From contig JOAZ01000007.1 in NCBI GenBank assembly GCA_000720535.1, positions 124,001-188,000 of the forward strand: a stretch of 64,000 nucleotides of DNA, read 5' to 3'. The stretch is from Streptomyces halstedii. GTDB taxonomy: Bacteria > Actinomycetota > Actinomycetes > Streptomycetales > Streptomycetaceae. Under the pieces are notes generated by a model. The model saw only the letters and a list, made by a program, of their open reading frames with translations, had not been told where the DNA came from and ran no database searches. The stretch's first letter is position 1, and the number at the start of each line of letters is the position of its first letter. Shown here piece by piece: positions 24,593 through 34,271 of the stretch. A program made the position numbers and the translations under genes.

Positions 24593-24793
24593 GGGGTGGT
24601 CCTTCCGTACCGGGTGGTGAATCCGGTACAGAAGCTATGGACCGAGCCGTGTCGTCGGCGTCCCGCGGAGGAGCCCACCTGCGGGGTAGCTCCTGAGTAC
24701 TACGGGTAGGGGGTGGGCTGCCGCCGTCACCGCCGACCCCGACGGTATGAGGGCACGTCAGAGATGTTGCGGCACCTGCGTGGTGAGGGCTCG

Positions 24794-25732
24794 TCAGGAG
24801 GCGCGGCCGGGTCTGCCGCGCTTGGCGGTGCCCTTGCCGGAACCCTTGGCGCCCTTGGCGCTCCGCCCGCCGCCCGCGCCCGTGCCGCCGCCGGTCCGGG
24901 CGCCACCCTTGGCCCCGCCGGACCTGGCCCCGCTCCTGGGCCCGCCGCCCTTGGTTCCACCGCTCTTGGTCCCGCCGCCCTTGGACCCACCCGCCGACGC
25001 ACCGCGTGCCGCGCCGCCGCCTCCGCGGGTGGAACGCCCGGCGGGCTCCTGCGCCACCGGGGCCTTCTTCGGTCCCCGGGTGCTGTTGACGGTCCGCCCG
25101 CGCACGATCCCGATGAACTCCTCCACCAGATCGGTGGTCCGCGCCTCGGGCCAGGACAGGGCGACGCGGGACCCGGGAACCGAGGGCCCGGAGAGGGCGG
25201 ATTCCGGCCCGGCGGCCGAAGGCTCCTCGTCCGGTGCGGTGAGGGGACGGTAGGTGAGGTCCTTGCGGTGGTACAGCCGGGCCAGCGACTGCGGTACGAC
25301 GAGCAGCCCCACCCCCGCCGCCACCAGCTCGACGGCGTCGGCCGTCGTGGCGGGCCGCTCGAACGCGGGCCGGCCGGGCGGACGCTCCCACTCCAGGGTG
25401 TCGTCGAGGGGGTGCAGCACGATCTCGTCGGCCAGATCAGCGACCGACAGCTCCTCGACGGCCGCGCCGACGTGGTCCTTGGGGATCACCACCACGGTCG
25501 TCTCGGTGTAGAGCGGGATCGCGCTGAGGTCCGCACGGTCGACGGGCAGCCGCAGCAGGGCGGCGTCGGCGTCCCCGTGCCGCAGGGCGTCGGCCGCCTC
25601 GGCGGCGGTCACGGCCACGAGGGTCAGCGGGACACCGGCCAGCCGCTCGTTCCAGATCCGCACCCACTTGGTCGGGGTCATGCCCGGGACGTAGGCGAGC
25701 CGGAACGAGGGGGGTACTTCCGAGCCTGTCAC
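24794..25732 (-). CDS. LysR-type substrate-binding domain protein with a basic, histone-like C-terminal tail
   Basis: A 312-residue protein. Residues about 8-205 form a LysR effector-binding domain (FRLAYVPGMTPTKWVRIWNERLAG, DADAALLRLPVD, VELVAAGVGLLVVPQSLARLYHRKDL), but the usual N-terminal winged helix is absent. The C-terminal 85 residues are a low-complexity tail built of Gly, Lys, Arg, Ser and Thr, with KSGGTKGG-type repeats, ending in AKRGRPGRAS. The RGRP core resembles an AT-hook. The tail could bind DNA in place of the missing domain. The GTG start at 25732 lies 65 bases from the divergent DUF5997 gene, a frequent neighbour. Confidence 0.82.
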   Translation of the reverse strand: MTGSEVPPSFRLAYVPGMTPTKWVRIWNERLAGVPLTLVAVTAAEAADALRHGDADAALLRLPVDRADLSAIPLYTETTVVVIPKDHVGAAVEELSVADLADEIVLHPLDDTLEWERPPGRPAFERPATTADAVELVAAGVGLLVVPQSLARLYHRKDLTYRPLTAPDEEPSAAGPESALSGPSVPGSRVALSWPEARTTDLVEEFIGIVRGRTVNSTRGPKKAPVAQEPAGRSTRGGGGAARGASAGGSKGGGTKSGGTKGGGPRSGARSGGAKGGARTGGGTGAGGGRSAKGAKGSGKGTAKRGRPGRAS

Positions 25733-25797
25733 CCCGCCAGGTTACCGGGGCACCCGCCGTGGTCGGAGCCGTCCCGCACGCTCGATACCCTTGACCC

Positions 25798-26211
25798 ATG
25801 ACGTCGCACCAGAGCACCCAGACCATGAAGCCCGCCACCGCGGCGAAGAAGCTGGGTGTGTACCTTGAGGCCACCCCCACGGAGTTCCAGGAAGGCGTCG
25901 TCTCGCGCACCGAGCTGAACGCGCTGCAAGCCGACCCGCCGGCCTGGCTGCGGGACCTGCGCCGCACCGGACCGCACCCCCGGCCGGTGGTCGCCTCCAA
26001 GCTCGGCGTCTCCATCGCGGGACTCGCCCGGGGCGGGGTCACGGAGCCCCTCACCACCGAGCAGATCGACGCCCTGAAGCAGGAGAACCCCGACTGGCTC
26101 CAGAAGGAGCGCGCCATCCAGGCGGAGGTCCGCAAGGAGGCGGAACGCATCAAGGCGCGCGACGCGGCCCGCGCCGCCGAGCGCGCGGGCGGCGACTCCA
26201 CCGGCTCCTGA
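25798..26211 (+). CDS. DUF5997 family protein
   Basis: A 137-residue cytosolic protein: KPATAAKKLGVYLEATPTEFQ, then LNALQADPPAWLRDLRRTGPHPRPVVASKLGVSIAGLARGGV, and a charged helical C-terminus (KERAIQAEVRKEAERIKARDAARAAER). This is the conserved actinobacterial DUF5997, commonly found divergent from a LysR-like gene as here. Function is unknown. The short divergent gap of 65 bases must hold both promoters; I see no strong operator in it. The Ala/Arg/Glu-rich end is probably a coiled coil. Confidence 0.85.
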   Translation: MTSHQSTQTMKPATAAKKLGVYLEATPTEFQEGVVSRTELNALQADPPAWLRDLRRTGPHPRPVVASKLGVSIAGLARGGVTEPLTTEQIDALKQENPDWLQKERAIQAEVRKEAERIKARDAARAAERAGGDSTGS

Positions 26212-26220
26212 CGGACGCGC

Positions 26221-26274
26221 CGGCCCGGGACACGACACACCGCCGGGCCGCTCCGCCGTCCGGCCCGGGACACG
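26221..26274. repeat. 14-bp direct repeat between convergent genes
   Basis: CGGCCCGGGACACG occurs at 26221-26234 and 26261-26274, exactly 40 bases apart, between the convergent DUF5997 and rox genes. It lies in GC-rich spacer sequence, and no function is evident. Confidence 0.5.
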
Positions 26275-26380
26275 GCCGGCCCCGCGCGACGGCCCCGGGC
26301 CCTCTCGGTCTGCCTGGCGGACCCGCGCGCGGGTCCGACCGGCCCCGGCGGGCCCCCTCGGCGACCCGCGCTCCGGCCCG

Positions 26381-28003
<1,623 letters not shown>

Positions 28004-28005
28004 TC

Positions 28006-28041
28006 ATTCTGCGGCACCACCGGGGCCTTGCCGCAAGCCCC
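28006..28041 (-). promoter_or_regulatory. Rifamycin-associated element (RAE) with candidate -10 upstream of rox
   Basis: On the minus strand 28041-28022 reads GGGGCTTGCGGCAAGGCCCC, the inverted-repeat RAE known from rifamycin-inducible actinomycete genes. Ten bases further on is CAGAAT (28011-28006), a plausible -10. On the plus strand TATACC (28051-28056) lies at a similar distance, so divergent use is possible. Confidence 0.9.
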
Positions 28042-28064
28042 CTGGTGCGCTATACCTTGAGAGT

Positions 28065-28091
28065 GGCAAGGAGCGGGTATCCCTCCTTGCC
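28065..28091 (+). terminator. Hairpin with short T-run just downstream of the RAE on the plus strand
   Basis: GGCAAGGA (28065-28072) pairs with TCCTTGCC (28084-28091), followed by TTTGT. It would stop any plus-strand transcript leaving the RAE region almost at once, either as an attenuator or as insulation of the DUF5959 gene. Confidence 0.6.
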
Positions 28092-28094
28092 TTT

Positions 28095-28150
28095 GTCATG
28101 TCGGGCCTTCGTCATGTCGGGCCTTCGTCATCTCCGGGCCTTCGGCATGT
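28095..28150. repeat. 16-bp tandem repeat before the DUF5959 gene
   Basis: GTCATGTCGGGCCTTC occurs twice in tandem (28095-28110, 28111-28126). A 17-base variant (28127-28143) and a partial fourth copy (28144-28153) follow. Confidence 0.75.
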
Positions 28151-28248
28151 CCGGCCACCCCGCGCGGTGAGTTCCGCGACGAACCCGGCCGGTCCGGTCG
28201 ACCGCACCGGTGCCGCTCGCCACACCCTCCTGCCGTAGGTTCCGGACC

Positions 28249-28725
28249 ATGGACACGAACACGCGGCCCGGGACGATCGAGCTGATCCGGCTGGCCGACC
28301 CCGGCCAGAGCGTCAGCGTCCGCCTGCGTTCGGCCGAGCCCGTCCTCGAAAGCCTGGGCGTGCGGTACTACGACGCGGAGGCTGTCGTCACGAGCGACTT
28401 CGTCAACGGAACCGTCCACCTCGGGTTCGACTCCGAGGACCTCTCGGACTGGGGTCAGCTCCTGGACGCCGTCGAGGAGGCCGAACGGGACGCGGAACAG
28501 GCGGCCGACCCCGAGGAGCCGTTCGCGGCGGACTGGCCCCGGTCAGGCCGCACCGCCTATCTGCGCGTGATCTGCGGCGACCCCTATGTGGTCGAAGTCC
28601 GGGACGGCGGAGGCACGGGGGTCGTCGTCGCCGTACCGCTCGACATGGGCGAGGAGTGGACGGCCGAATGCAGGGAGCGTCTGGCGGCGGCCCGTGCCGC
28701 TCTCGGCCGTACCCGGGCAGGGTGA
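28249..28725 (+). CDS. DUF5959 family protein
   Basis: A 158-residue soluble acidic protein: IELIRLADPGQSVSVRLRS, LGVRYYDAEAVVTSDFVNGTVHLGFDSEDLSDWGQLLDAVE, and the C-terminal MGEEWTAECRERLAAARAAL. The pattern fits DUF5959, a Streptomyces family often found in accessory regions near immunity-like genes. Function is unknown. The ATG at 28249 follows GGTTCCGGACC, a poor ribosome-binding site. It is preceded by tandem repeats and the RAE and is convergent with a small membrane-protein gene. Confidence 0.72.
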   Translation: MDTNTRPGTIELIRLADPGQSVSVRLRSAEPVLESLGVRYYDAEAVVTSDFVNGTVHLGFDSEDLSDWGQLLDAVEEAERDAEQAADPEEPFAADWPRSGRTAYLRVICGDPYVVEVRDGGGTGVVVAVPLDMGEEWTAECRERLAAARAALGRTRAG

Positions 28726-28819
28726 CCGAGGCACGCAGGCGCGGGCAGGAGCCGTGACCAAGGGTTCGGGCCCCGGACGACGGCCCGAGGCCCCGCCCCT
28801 CCGTCCCCGATCCACTCGT

Positions 28820-29137
28820 CTACGGCGACTCCCACCGCTGCCAGAGCATCTCCAGCCCCAGCACGATCGCGCACAGCACCGCCACGGACCCGGGAACGGC
28901 CACGAACACCACGTGGATCGGGCTGGTCTCGTCCGGGAGGAAGAGGTCCACCCAGCCCAGGGCCAGGGCCAGCGCGGTGGCGATCCCGCCGACGCGGGAG
29001 GACCACTCGAAGAGGCGTGCGTGCCATGGCTTCGAGTCCGCGGAATCCCTCGATCGCACGTCGATGCTGAAGAAGATCAGCAGGACGGCGAGGAACGAGA
29101 TCAGGGTGACCATGTCGGCTGACGGCATCGGGCGCAT
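28820..29137 (-). CDS. Small membrane protein, 105 residues
   Basis: Three hydrophobic segments are visible: MVTLISFLAVLLIFFSID, GGIATALALALGWVDLFL and VVFVAVPGSVAVLCAIVLGLEML. Polar loops include DVRSRDSADSKPWHARLFEWSS. I do not recognise the family. It is on the same strand as the next small membrane protein and the DUF6232 pair, about 100 bases or more apart, so these may belong to one small-protein cluster. An ATG six codons in (MVTLIS) is an alternative start. Confidence 0.7.
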   Translation of the reverse strand: MRPMPSADMVTLISFLAVLLIFFSIDVRSRDSADSKPWHARLFEWSSRVGGIATALALALGWVDLFLPDETSPIHVVFVAVPGSVAVLCAIVLGLEMLWQRWESP

Positions 29138-29240
29138 AGCGTGACCCTAGGGGCATTCCCGTCATATCCGACGGGTGCGCGACGGCGGCCACGGCACGTC
29201 GCCGCCTCGCGCCCGTACCTCAGGGATGACGGGACAGCCC

Positions 29241-29456
29241 CTACCCGTCGTCACCGGTGGACCCGTTCAGGCCCGGGCGCCGGTTTCTCCCGGAGTGCCG
29301 CACGGCCTTGCCCGCGGCGAGCGTCACGGTCGCCACGGCGCGGGCCCAGCGGGGGCCGCCGCGCTCCGCCCACACCACGCACACGCACCCGCCGACAGCG
29401 AGCGCCAGGACGCCGAGCAGTACCAGAACGACCATGCTTCCCACCTCTGCGTTCAT
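29241..29456 (-). CDS. Small single-pass membrane protein, 71 residues
   Basis: One N-terminal helix (MVVLVLLGVLALAVGGCVCVVW) is followed by a basic, Arg/Gly-rich cytoplasmic tail (RWARAVATVTLAAGKAVRHSGRNRRP). The first ATG (29456) adds MNAEVGS; the ATG at the helix is another possible start. No family was recognised. It lies between the three-helix protein and the DUF6232 pair on the same strand, and its small size and position make it a plausible accessory part of that cluster. Confidence 0.55.
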   Translation of the reverse strand: MNAEVGSMVVLVLLGVLALAVGGCVCVVWAERGGPRWARAVATVTLAAGKAVRHSGRNRRPGLNGSTGDDG

Positions 29457-29687
29457 TCGGTCTGTTCCGCTGATCCTCTCAGGTCGCGCTCGGTCTCATC
29501 CCGGTGGTGGCCGAGAACTTGGGTGCGCTGGGTGCGCCAGTGGCGGCTGTGCTGATCGTCCTTGACGCCGGCCACGACGCCCCGCGCCTGGCCCGCCTCC
29601 TCGCGGGTCCGCCCGTCGCGGTGCGGGGCCCGATGCGTTCCGACCGTGTCGTGCGACGCCCGGCACCGCCCGGCACCGGCGGGGCCG

Positions 29688-30038
29688 TCAGCCCAGCAGT
29701 GCGAGCAGCCGCCCCAGCGCCTCCACGACGGGCCTGCCCACCTCGCCCACGGTCGCCGCGATCTGCGAGACGGACGCCAGGATCATGCCGCGCTCACGCA
29801 GGGCGGCCCGGTCGGGGGTGAGCGCGGGCAGCGCGTTCCCCACGGTCTGGGCCTGGTCCGGGGTGAGCGCCGGGCGCAGGTCGTTGAGGAGGCGGACGAG
29901 GTCCGTCACGGCGGATCGGAGCTCGGTGTCCTGAGCGGTGCCGTCGTTGTGGACGACGGTGCCGTGGTTGATGCCGATGACCTTTTCGCCGCCGTTCACG
30001 TTGACGACGTCTCCGTAATAGTTCGATGTGTCGCTCAT
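29688..30038 (-). CDS. Small helical protein with N-terminal amyloid-like motif, paired with DUF6232
   Basis: A 116-residue soluble protein. Residues about 3-25 (TSNYYGDVVNVNGGEKVIGIN) closely match the last 20 residues of the upstream gene product. The rest is predicted helical (LRSAVTDLVRLLNDLRPALT, ALRERGMILASVSQIAATVGEVGRPVVEALGRLLALLG), with no enzyme motif. Its ATG overlaps the upstream stop (ATGA), so the two proteins are made together. Short Gly/Asn/Val motifs shared by neighbouring genes are a hallmark of bacterial amyloid-signalling pairs. I infer that kind of interaction here, but the motif has not been matched to a named family. Confidence 0.7.
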   Translation of the reverse strand: MSDTSNYYGDVVNVNGGEKVIGINHGTVVHNDGTAQDTELRSAVTDLVRLLNDLRPALTPDQAQTVGNALPALTPDRAALRERGMILASVSQIAATVGEVGRPVVEALGRLLALLG

Positions 30039-30634
30039 AGTTTGATCCCCGTGTTTCCCCTGCCGCCGTTCATGTTGACCACAGAACCGAAGTTGTTCGT
30101 GGTGTTGTACTGCTCAAGGACGGCGGAGAACTCGTATTCCGGGTGGTCGATCGCGTACACGATCTGCCCGGCGATCAGCCGCAGTTCATCCATGGTCGGC
30201 AGTGTCAGGACCACCCTGGAACCGCTGTTCAGCTCGACGATCAGCACCGGCTTCCTCGACGAGAGCAGGACGGCGCAGACAATGACCAGCGTGAACAGGG
30301 TCAGGACGCCCGGGGCGGGGCCGCCGCCCCCGTCCGTGGAGTCGAGCCAGGCGGAGACCAGGAAGGCGAAGACCACCAACAGCAGGAAGTAGACGCCGGC
30401 CTTGCCCCAGGCGGGCTTCAGCCTGAACACCTCGACCCAGCTGATGTTGCGCAACGGGGCCGCCGCCGACCCCACCCACAGGATCTGCCGCTGGACCCGG
30501 AGTTCCAGCGGCTTTCCCCTGCGAGGAGGCAGCGGCATCGGCGGTATCTGAGGAGGCGGCTGAGACGGGGGCCGGGGCGGAGGCTGTGGCGGAGGCCCAG
30601 GAGGTGGTGCGCCGATGCCGCCGGTGTGGTCCAT
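30035..30634 (-). CDS. DUF6232-like membrane protein with C-terminal amyloid-like motif
   Basis: A 199-residue protein. A Pro-rich N-terminus (about residues 8-38) precedes a domain starting LELRVQRQILWVGSAAAPLRNISWVEVFRLKP. Two membrane helices follow (AGVYFLLLVVFAFLVSAWL and GVLTLFTLVIVCAVLLS), then a second cytoplasmic part (VLIVELNSGSRVVLTLPTMDELRLIAGQIVYAID). This matches the DUF6232 layout. It ends NFGSVVNMNGGRGNTGIKL, the same motif that starts the next protein. The arrangement suggests a membrane-anchored scaffold that recruits the helical partner through the motif. The start is the ATG after a G-rich GGGGGGACC. Confidence 0.75.
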   Translation of the reverse strand: MDHTGGIGAPPPGPPPQPPPRPPSQPPPQIPPMPLPPRRGKPLELRVQRQILWVGSAAAPLRNISWVEVFRLKPAWGKAGVYFLLLVVFAFLVSAWLDSTDGGGGPAPGVLTLFTLVIVCAVLLSSRKPVLIVELNSGSRVVLTLPTMDELRLIAGQIVYAIDHPEYEFSAVLEQYNTTNNFGSVVNMNGGRGNTGIKL

Positions 30635-30859
30635 GGTCCCCCCGCGTCGTCACATCCACCCGCGCGGTGCATGGCGCGGGAGCATCATTAAGCCTGTGCG
30701 GGGATGGGGGACGGCAGACGAAATACGGCCAATGTCATCGGCACCGAGCCTCTTCCACGGTGCTCACCCTCCTGCCACCCGTGGCGGGCGCCCGGAACCC
30801 CGGCGGACGAGGTCGAACTACCGCGTGTGCCACCGATGCGCGGGGCCGGGTCCGGCCGG

Positions 30860-33247
30860 TCACGCCGTCTCATCCGTCCCCGCCCCCGACCGGTCACCGC
30901 CGCCCGGACGGCGGTGCGGTGGCTGTTCGGGTGTGGGCCGCCGCTTCGGCGCGGAGATGGCGAGGGTGACGGGCCCGTCCCCGTTCACGTGCGCCTCCGT
31001 CCCGTGGTGGTGGATCGTCAGGGGGGCGCCGACCAGCAGTGAGTACGTCGCCTTGGCGGGGCCGATCTCCACTTGCAGGCACCGGCCGCGGAACTGGAGC
31101 CGGAAGGCGAGGCGGCTGAGCTTCTCGGGCAGGCGCGGTGTGAAGCGCAGGGTGTCGCCGTCCTGGCGGGTGCCGCCGAATCCGGCGACCAGCGCCATCC
31201 ACGTACCGGCCAGCGAGGCGATGTGCAGTCCGTCGCGGGTGTTGTGCTCCAGGTCGGCCAGGTCCATCAGGGCGGCCTCGGTGGCGTAGTCGTAGGCGAG
31301 GCGCAGATGTCCGGTCCGGGCGGCGACGACGGCCTGGCAGCACGCGGACAGGGAGGAGTCCCGGACGGTCAGCGGCTCGTAGTAGGCGAAGTTCGCGGCC
31401 ATCTGGTCATCGTCGCAGTGGGCGTCGAACCAGTTGCCGCAGGTGTACATGGCCAGCACGAGGTCGGACTGCTTGACCACCTGCTTGCGATAGATGTCGA
31501 AGTAGGGGAAATGCAGCATGAGCGGGTACTGGTCGGCGCCCGTGGCCGCGAAATCCCAGCGCTGGTGGTGGGTGAAGCCGGCGTGCTGTTCGTGGACGCC
31601 GATCTCCTTGTTGTACGGGATGTGCATGGCCTCGGCGGCGTCCCGCCAGGCGGCGCTCTCCTCCTCGTCCACGCCGTGCCGGGTCGCCTCCTCCGGGTGG
31701 CGTTCGCACACGTCGGCCGCGGCGAGGAGGTTGGAGCGGGCCATGAGGTTGGTGTACGTGTTGTCGTCGACGACGGCGCTGTACTCGTCCGGGCCCGTGA
31801 TGCCGTCGATGTGGAACACACCGTGGGGGTCGTGGTGGCCCAGCGAGCGCCACAGCCGGGCCGTCTCCACCAGGAGTTCCAGGGCGGTCTCGCGTTCGAA
31901 ACCGGTGTCGTCGGCCGCCGCCGTGTAGCGCACCGCGGCGTGCGCGATGTCGGCGGCCACGTGGAAGGCGGCGGTGCCGGCCGGCCAGTACGCGGAGCCC
32001 TCCGAGCCGTCGATGGTCCGCCACGGGAACGCGGCGCCGCGCAGCCCGAGCTGGGTGGCGCGGTCCCGGGCGGCGGGCAAGGTGGCCTGCCGCCAGCGCA
32101 GCGCCTCCGCGACCGCCTTGGGCGCGGTGTAGGTGAGGAGGGGCAGCACGAACATCTCGGTGTCCCAGAAGGCATGGCCGTCGTATCCGGAACCGGTCAG
32201 CCCCTTGGCCGGAATCGCGCGCTGTTCGGCGCGGGCGCCGGCCTGTAGCACATGGAACAGGGCGAAGCGGACCGCCTGCTGGATCTCCTCGTCACCGTGC
32301 ACCTCGACGTCGGCGTTGGCCCAGAAGTCGTCGAGGTAGGCCCGCTGCTGGGCCACCAGGGCGTCCCAGCCGCCGTGTGCGGCGGCGGCCAGCGCGGCCT
32401 CGACCTGGTCGCTCATCGCGGGCCGGGAGCGGGCGCCCGACCAGCCGTAGGCGACGGTCTTCCGCACCCGCAGCCGCTGACCCGGGTCCAGGACGGAGGT
32501 GATGGTCAGGCGGGCGACGTCCGGGTTGCTCTCACTGCTGGTGGCGATCTCCCCGGGGGCGTCGACGACGTGGTCGGCGGCCACGGCGACCCTGAGGCCG
32601 CTGCGCCGGGTGCGGTGGACCAGGCGCAGCCGCGACCCGACGGCCAGGTCCTCCTCCGGCTCCAGCGGGGATTGCAGCGCCTTGGCCGTCCGCGGGTCGC
32701 CGTCGGAGGAGGGCAGGCTCTCGTTGGTGACCAGCTCCGACTGGATGACCACCCGGGTCCGGCTGTCGACGGGCTCGACCTCGTACTCCACGGCGGCGAT
32801 GGCGCGCTGGGTGAGGGAGACGAGACGGGTGGAACGCACCCGGACGGTCGTACCGGACGGGGAGGTCCATTCGCAGCTCCGCTCCAGCACGCCGCGCCTG
32901 AAGTCCAGGGTGCGTTCGTGCTTGCCGAGCCGCCCGTAGCGCAGGTCGAAGGGCTCGTCGTCGACCAGCAGCCGCAGCAGCTTGCCGTTGGTGACGTTGA
33001 TGACGGTCTGGCCCGACTCGGGGTAGCCGTAGCCCGCTTCGGCGTAGGGGAGCGGGTGCAGTTCGTACACGCCGTTGAGGTAGCTGCCGGGCAGGCCGTG
33101 CGGTTCGCCCTCGTCGAGGTTGCCGCGCCAGCCGACATGACCGTTGGACAGGGCGAAGACGGACTCGCTCTGCGCCAGGAGGTCGAGGTCGAGCGCCGTC
33201 TCGCGCACGCGCCAGGGCTCCACGGTGTACGTCCGGTTGGTGATCAC
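30860..33247 (-). CDS. Glycoside hydrolase family 65 phosphorylase (trehalose/maltose/kojibiose type)
   Basis: A 795-residue cytosolic enzyme with the GH65 layout: an N-terminal beta-sandwich (NRTYTVEPWRVRE ... ESVFALSNGHVGWRGNLDEG), a catalytic (alpha/alpha)6 barrel with GSGYDGHAFWDTEMFVLPLL and the general-acid region GITGPDEYSAVVDDNTYTNLMA, and a C-terminal sheet. It should cleave an alpha-glucosyl disaccharide with phosphate to give beta-glucose-1-phosphate. The GTG start overlaps the upstream beta-phosphoglucomutase stop (GTGA), giving a two-step pathway to glucose-6-phosphate. The disaccharide cannot be fixed from motifs. Confidence 0.92.
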   Translation of the reverse strand: MITNRTYTVEPWRVRETALDLDLLAQSESVFALSNGHVGWRGNLDEGEPHGLPGSYLNGVYELHPLPYAEAGYGYPESGQTVINVTNGKLLRLLVDDEPFDLRYGRLGKHERTLDFRRGVLERSCEWTSPSGTTVRVRSTRLVSLTQRAIAAVEYEVEPVDSRTRVVIQSELVTNESLPSSDGDPRTAKALQSPLEPEEDLAVGSRLRLVHRTRRSGLRVAVAADHVVDAPGEIATSSESNPDVARLTITSVLDPGQRLRVRKTVAYGWSGARSRPAMSDQVEAALAAAAHGGWDALVAQQRAYLDDFWANADVEVHGDEEIQQAVRFALFHVLQAGARAEQRAIPAKGLTGSGYDGHAFWDTEMFVLPLLTYTAPKAVAEALRWRQATLPAARDRATQLGLRGAAFPWRTIDGSEGSAYWPAGTAAFHVAADIAHAAVRYTAAADDTGFERETALELLVETARLWRSLGHHDPHGVFHIDGITGPDEYSAVVDDNTYTNLMARSNLLAAADVCERHPEEATRHGVDEEESAAWRDAAEAMHIPYNKEIGVHEQHAGFTHHQRWDFAATGADQYPLMLHFPYFDIYRKQVVKQSDLVLAMYTCGNWFDAHCDDDQMAANFAYYEPLTVRDSSLSACCQAVVAARTGHLRLAYDYATEAALMDLADLEHNTRDGLHIASLAGTWMALVAGFGGTRQDGDTLRFTPRLPEKLSRLAFRLQFRGRCLQVEIGPAKATYSLLVGAPLTIHHHGTEAHVNGDGPVTLAISAPKRRPTPEQPPHRRPGGGDRSGAGTDETA

Positions 33248-33984
33248 GCGCGGCCTCCGAGTTCGGCGAGGTCCTTGACGACACGGTCGGCGCCGTGGGC
33301 GTAGAGGGCGTCGGTCTGCCCGACGCGGTCCACCCCGACGACGAATCCGAAGTGCCCGGACCGGCCCGCGTCCATGCCGGCCAGCGCGTCCTCGAAGACG
33401 GCGGCGCGGGACGGCTCGACGCCCAGGTCGCGGGCGGCCGCCAGGAAGGTGTCGGGATGTGGTTTGCCCGGCAGTTTCCGTTCCCTGGCCACGACGCCGT
33501 CGATCCGTGCGTCGAACAGCCGCTCGGCGTCGATGGAGTGCAGCACGTCGCGGGTGTTGGCGCTGGAGGAGACGATCGCGGTGGCGAGTCCGGCGGCGCG
33601 GACCGCGTCGATGTAGCGCAGCGTGCCCTCGTACGGCTCCACGCCGTCGGTGCGGATCTTCTCCAGGAGGAGTTCGTTCTTGCGGTTGCCGACGCCGTTG
33701 ACACTCTGTGTGTCCGGCGGATCGTCGGAGGTGCCCTCGGGCAGCTCGATGCCCCGGGAGGCGAGGAAGGAGCGGACGCCGTCGGCGCGGGGGCGGCCGT
33801 CGACGTACTGGTCGTAGTCGGAGTCGGTGAAGGGGCGGAAGTCCTCTCCGTCCCGCTCGCGAAGGAAGGCGTCGAAGGTCGCCTTCCAGGCGGCGGCGTG
33901 CACCACCGCCGTCCTGGTGACCACCCCGTCGAGGTCGAAGAGGCAGGCCTGGATGCCTTCGGGAAGTCCGAGCTGCGTCGTCAT
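33244..33984 (-). CDS. pgmB: HAD-family beta-phosphoglucomutase
   Basis: A 246-residue HAD phosphatase-fold enzyme. The nucleophile motif CLFDLDGVV has Asp17 and Asp19, the Ser motif is TAIVSSSAN, the Lys lies in RKLPGKPHPDTFL, and the last acidic motif is AAVFEDALAGMDAGR. The cap domain includes FTDSDYDQYVDGRPRADGVRSFL, typical of beta-PGM. It would convert beta-glucose-1-phosphate to glucose-6-phosphate, matching the coupled GH65 phosphorylase gene downstream. The ATG at 33984 gives the family N-terminus; the longer upstream frame is Pro/Arg-rich non-coding sequence. Confidence 0.9.
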   Translation of the reverse strand: MTTQLGLPEGIQACLFDLDGVVTRTAVVHAAAWKATFDAFLRERDGEDFRPFTDSDYDQYVDGRPRADGVRSFLASRGIELPEGTSDDPPDTQSVNGVGNRKNELLLEKIRTDGVEPYEGTLRYIDAVRAAGLATAIVSSSANTRDVLHSIDAERLFDARIDGVVARERKLPGKPHPDTFLAAARDLGVEPSRAAVFEDALAGMDAGRSGHFGFVVGVDRVGQTDALYAHGADRVVKDLAELGGRA

Positions 33985-34271
33985 GCCTTTACCGTTCCCC
34001 GCCGGGGCGGATCCGATCGGATGACACGCTGTGGGGTGTGCCGCTGATCTCCGACGACCTGCTCGCCCGCACCCGCCGCCGCCCCCGGGACGCGGCGGCA
34101 CGCGCTTCCGCGCGTCGCGGGGAGTCCGGGGCGGGCGGGCTCGGACCAGCGGTCCTTCCGGCCACCGCGCTCGGTCCGGCGGTGACCGGGCGCTGCGGTC
34201 GGGCCGTCCGGCCGGCCACGCCGCTCGGTCCCATGGGGCGCGGATCTTCTCGCCTCGTGCGGACCCGCCGG

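Noticed and set aside
28095-28150. Tandem repeats as a possible CRISPR
   Set aside because: The repeats are directly adjacent with no spacers, and there are no cas genes.
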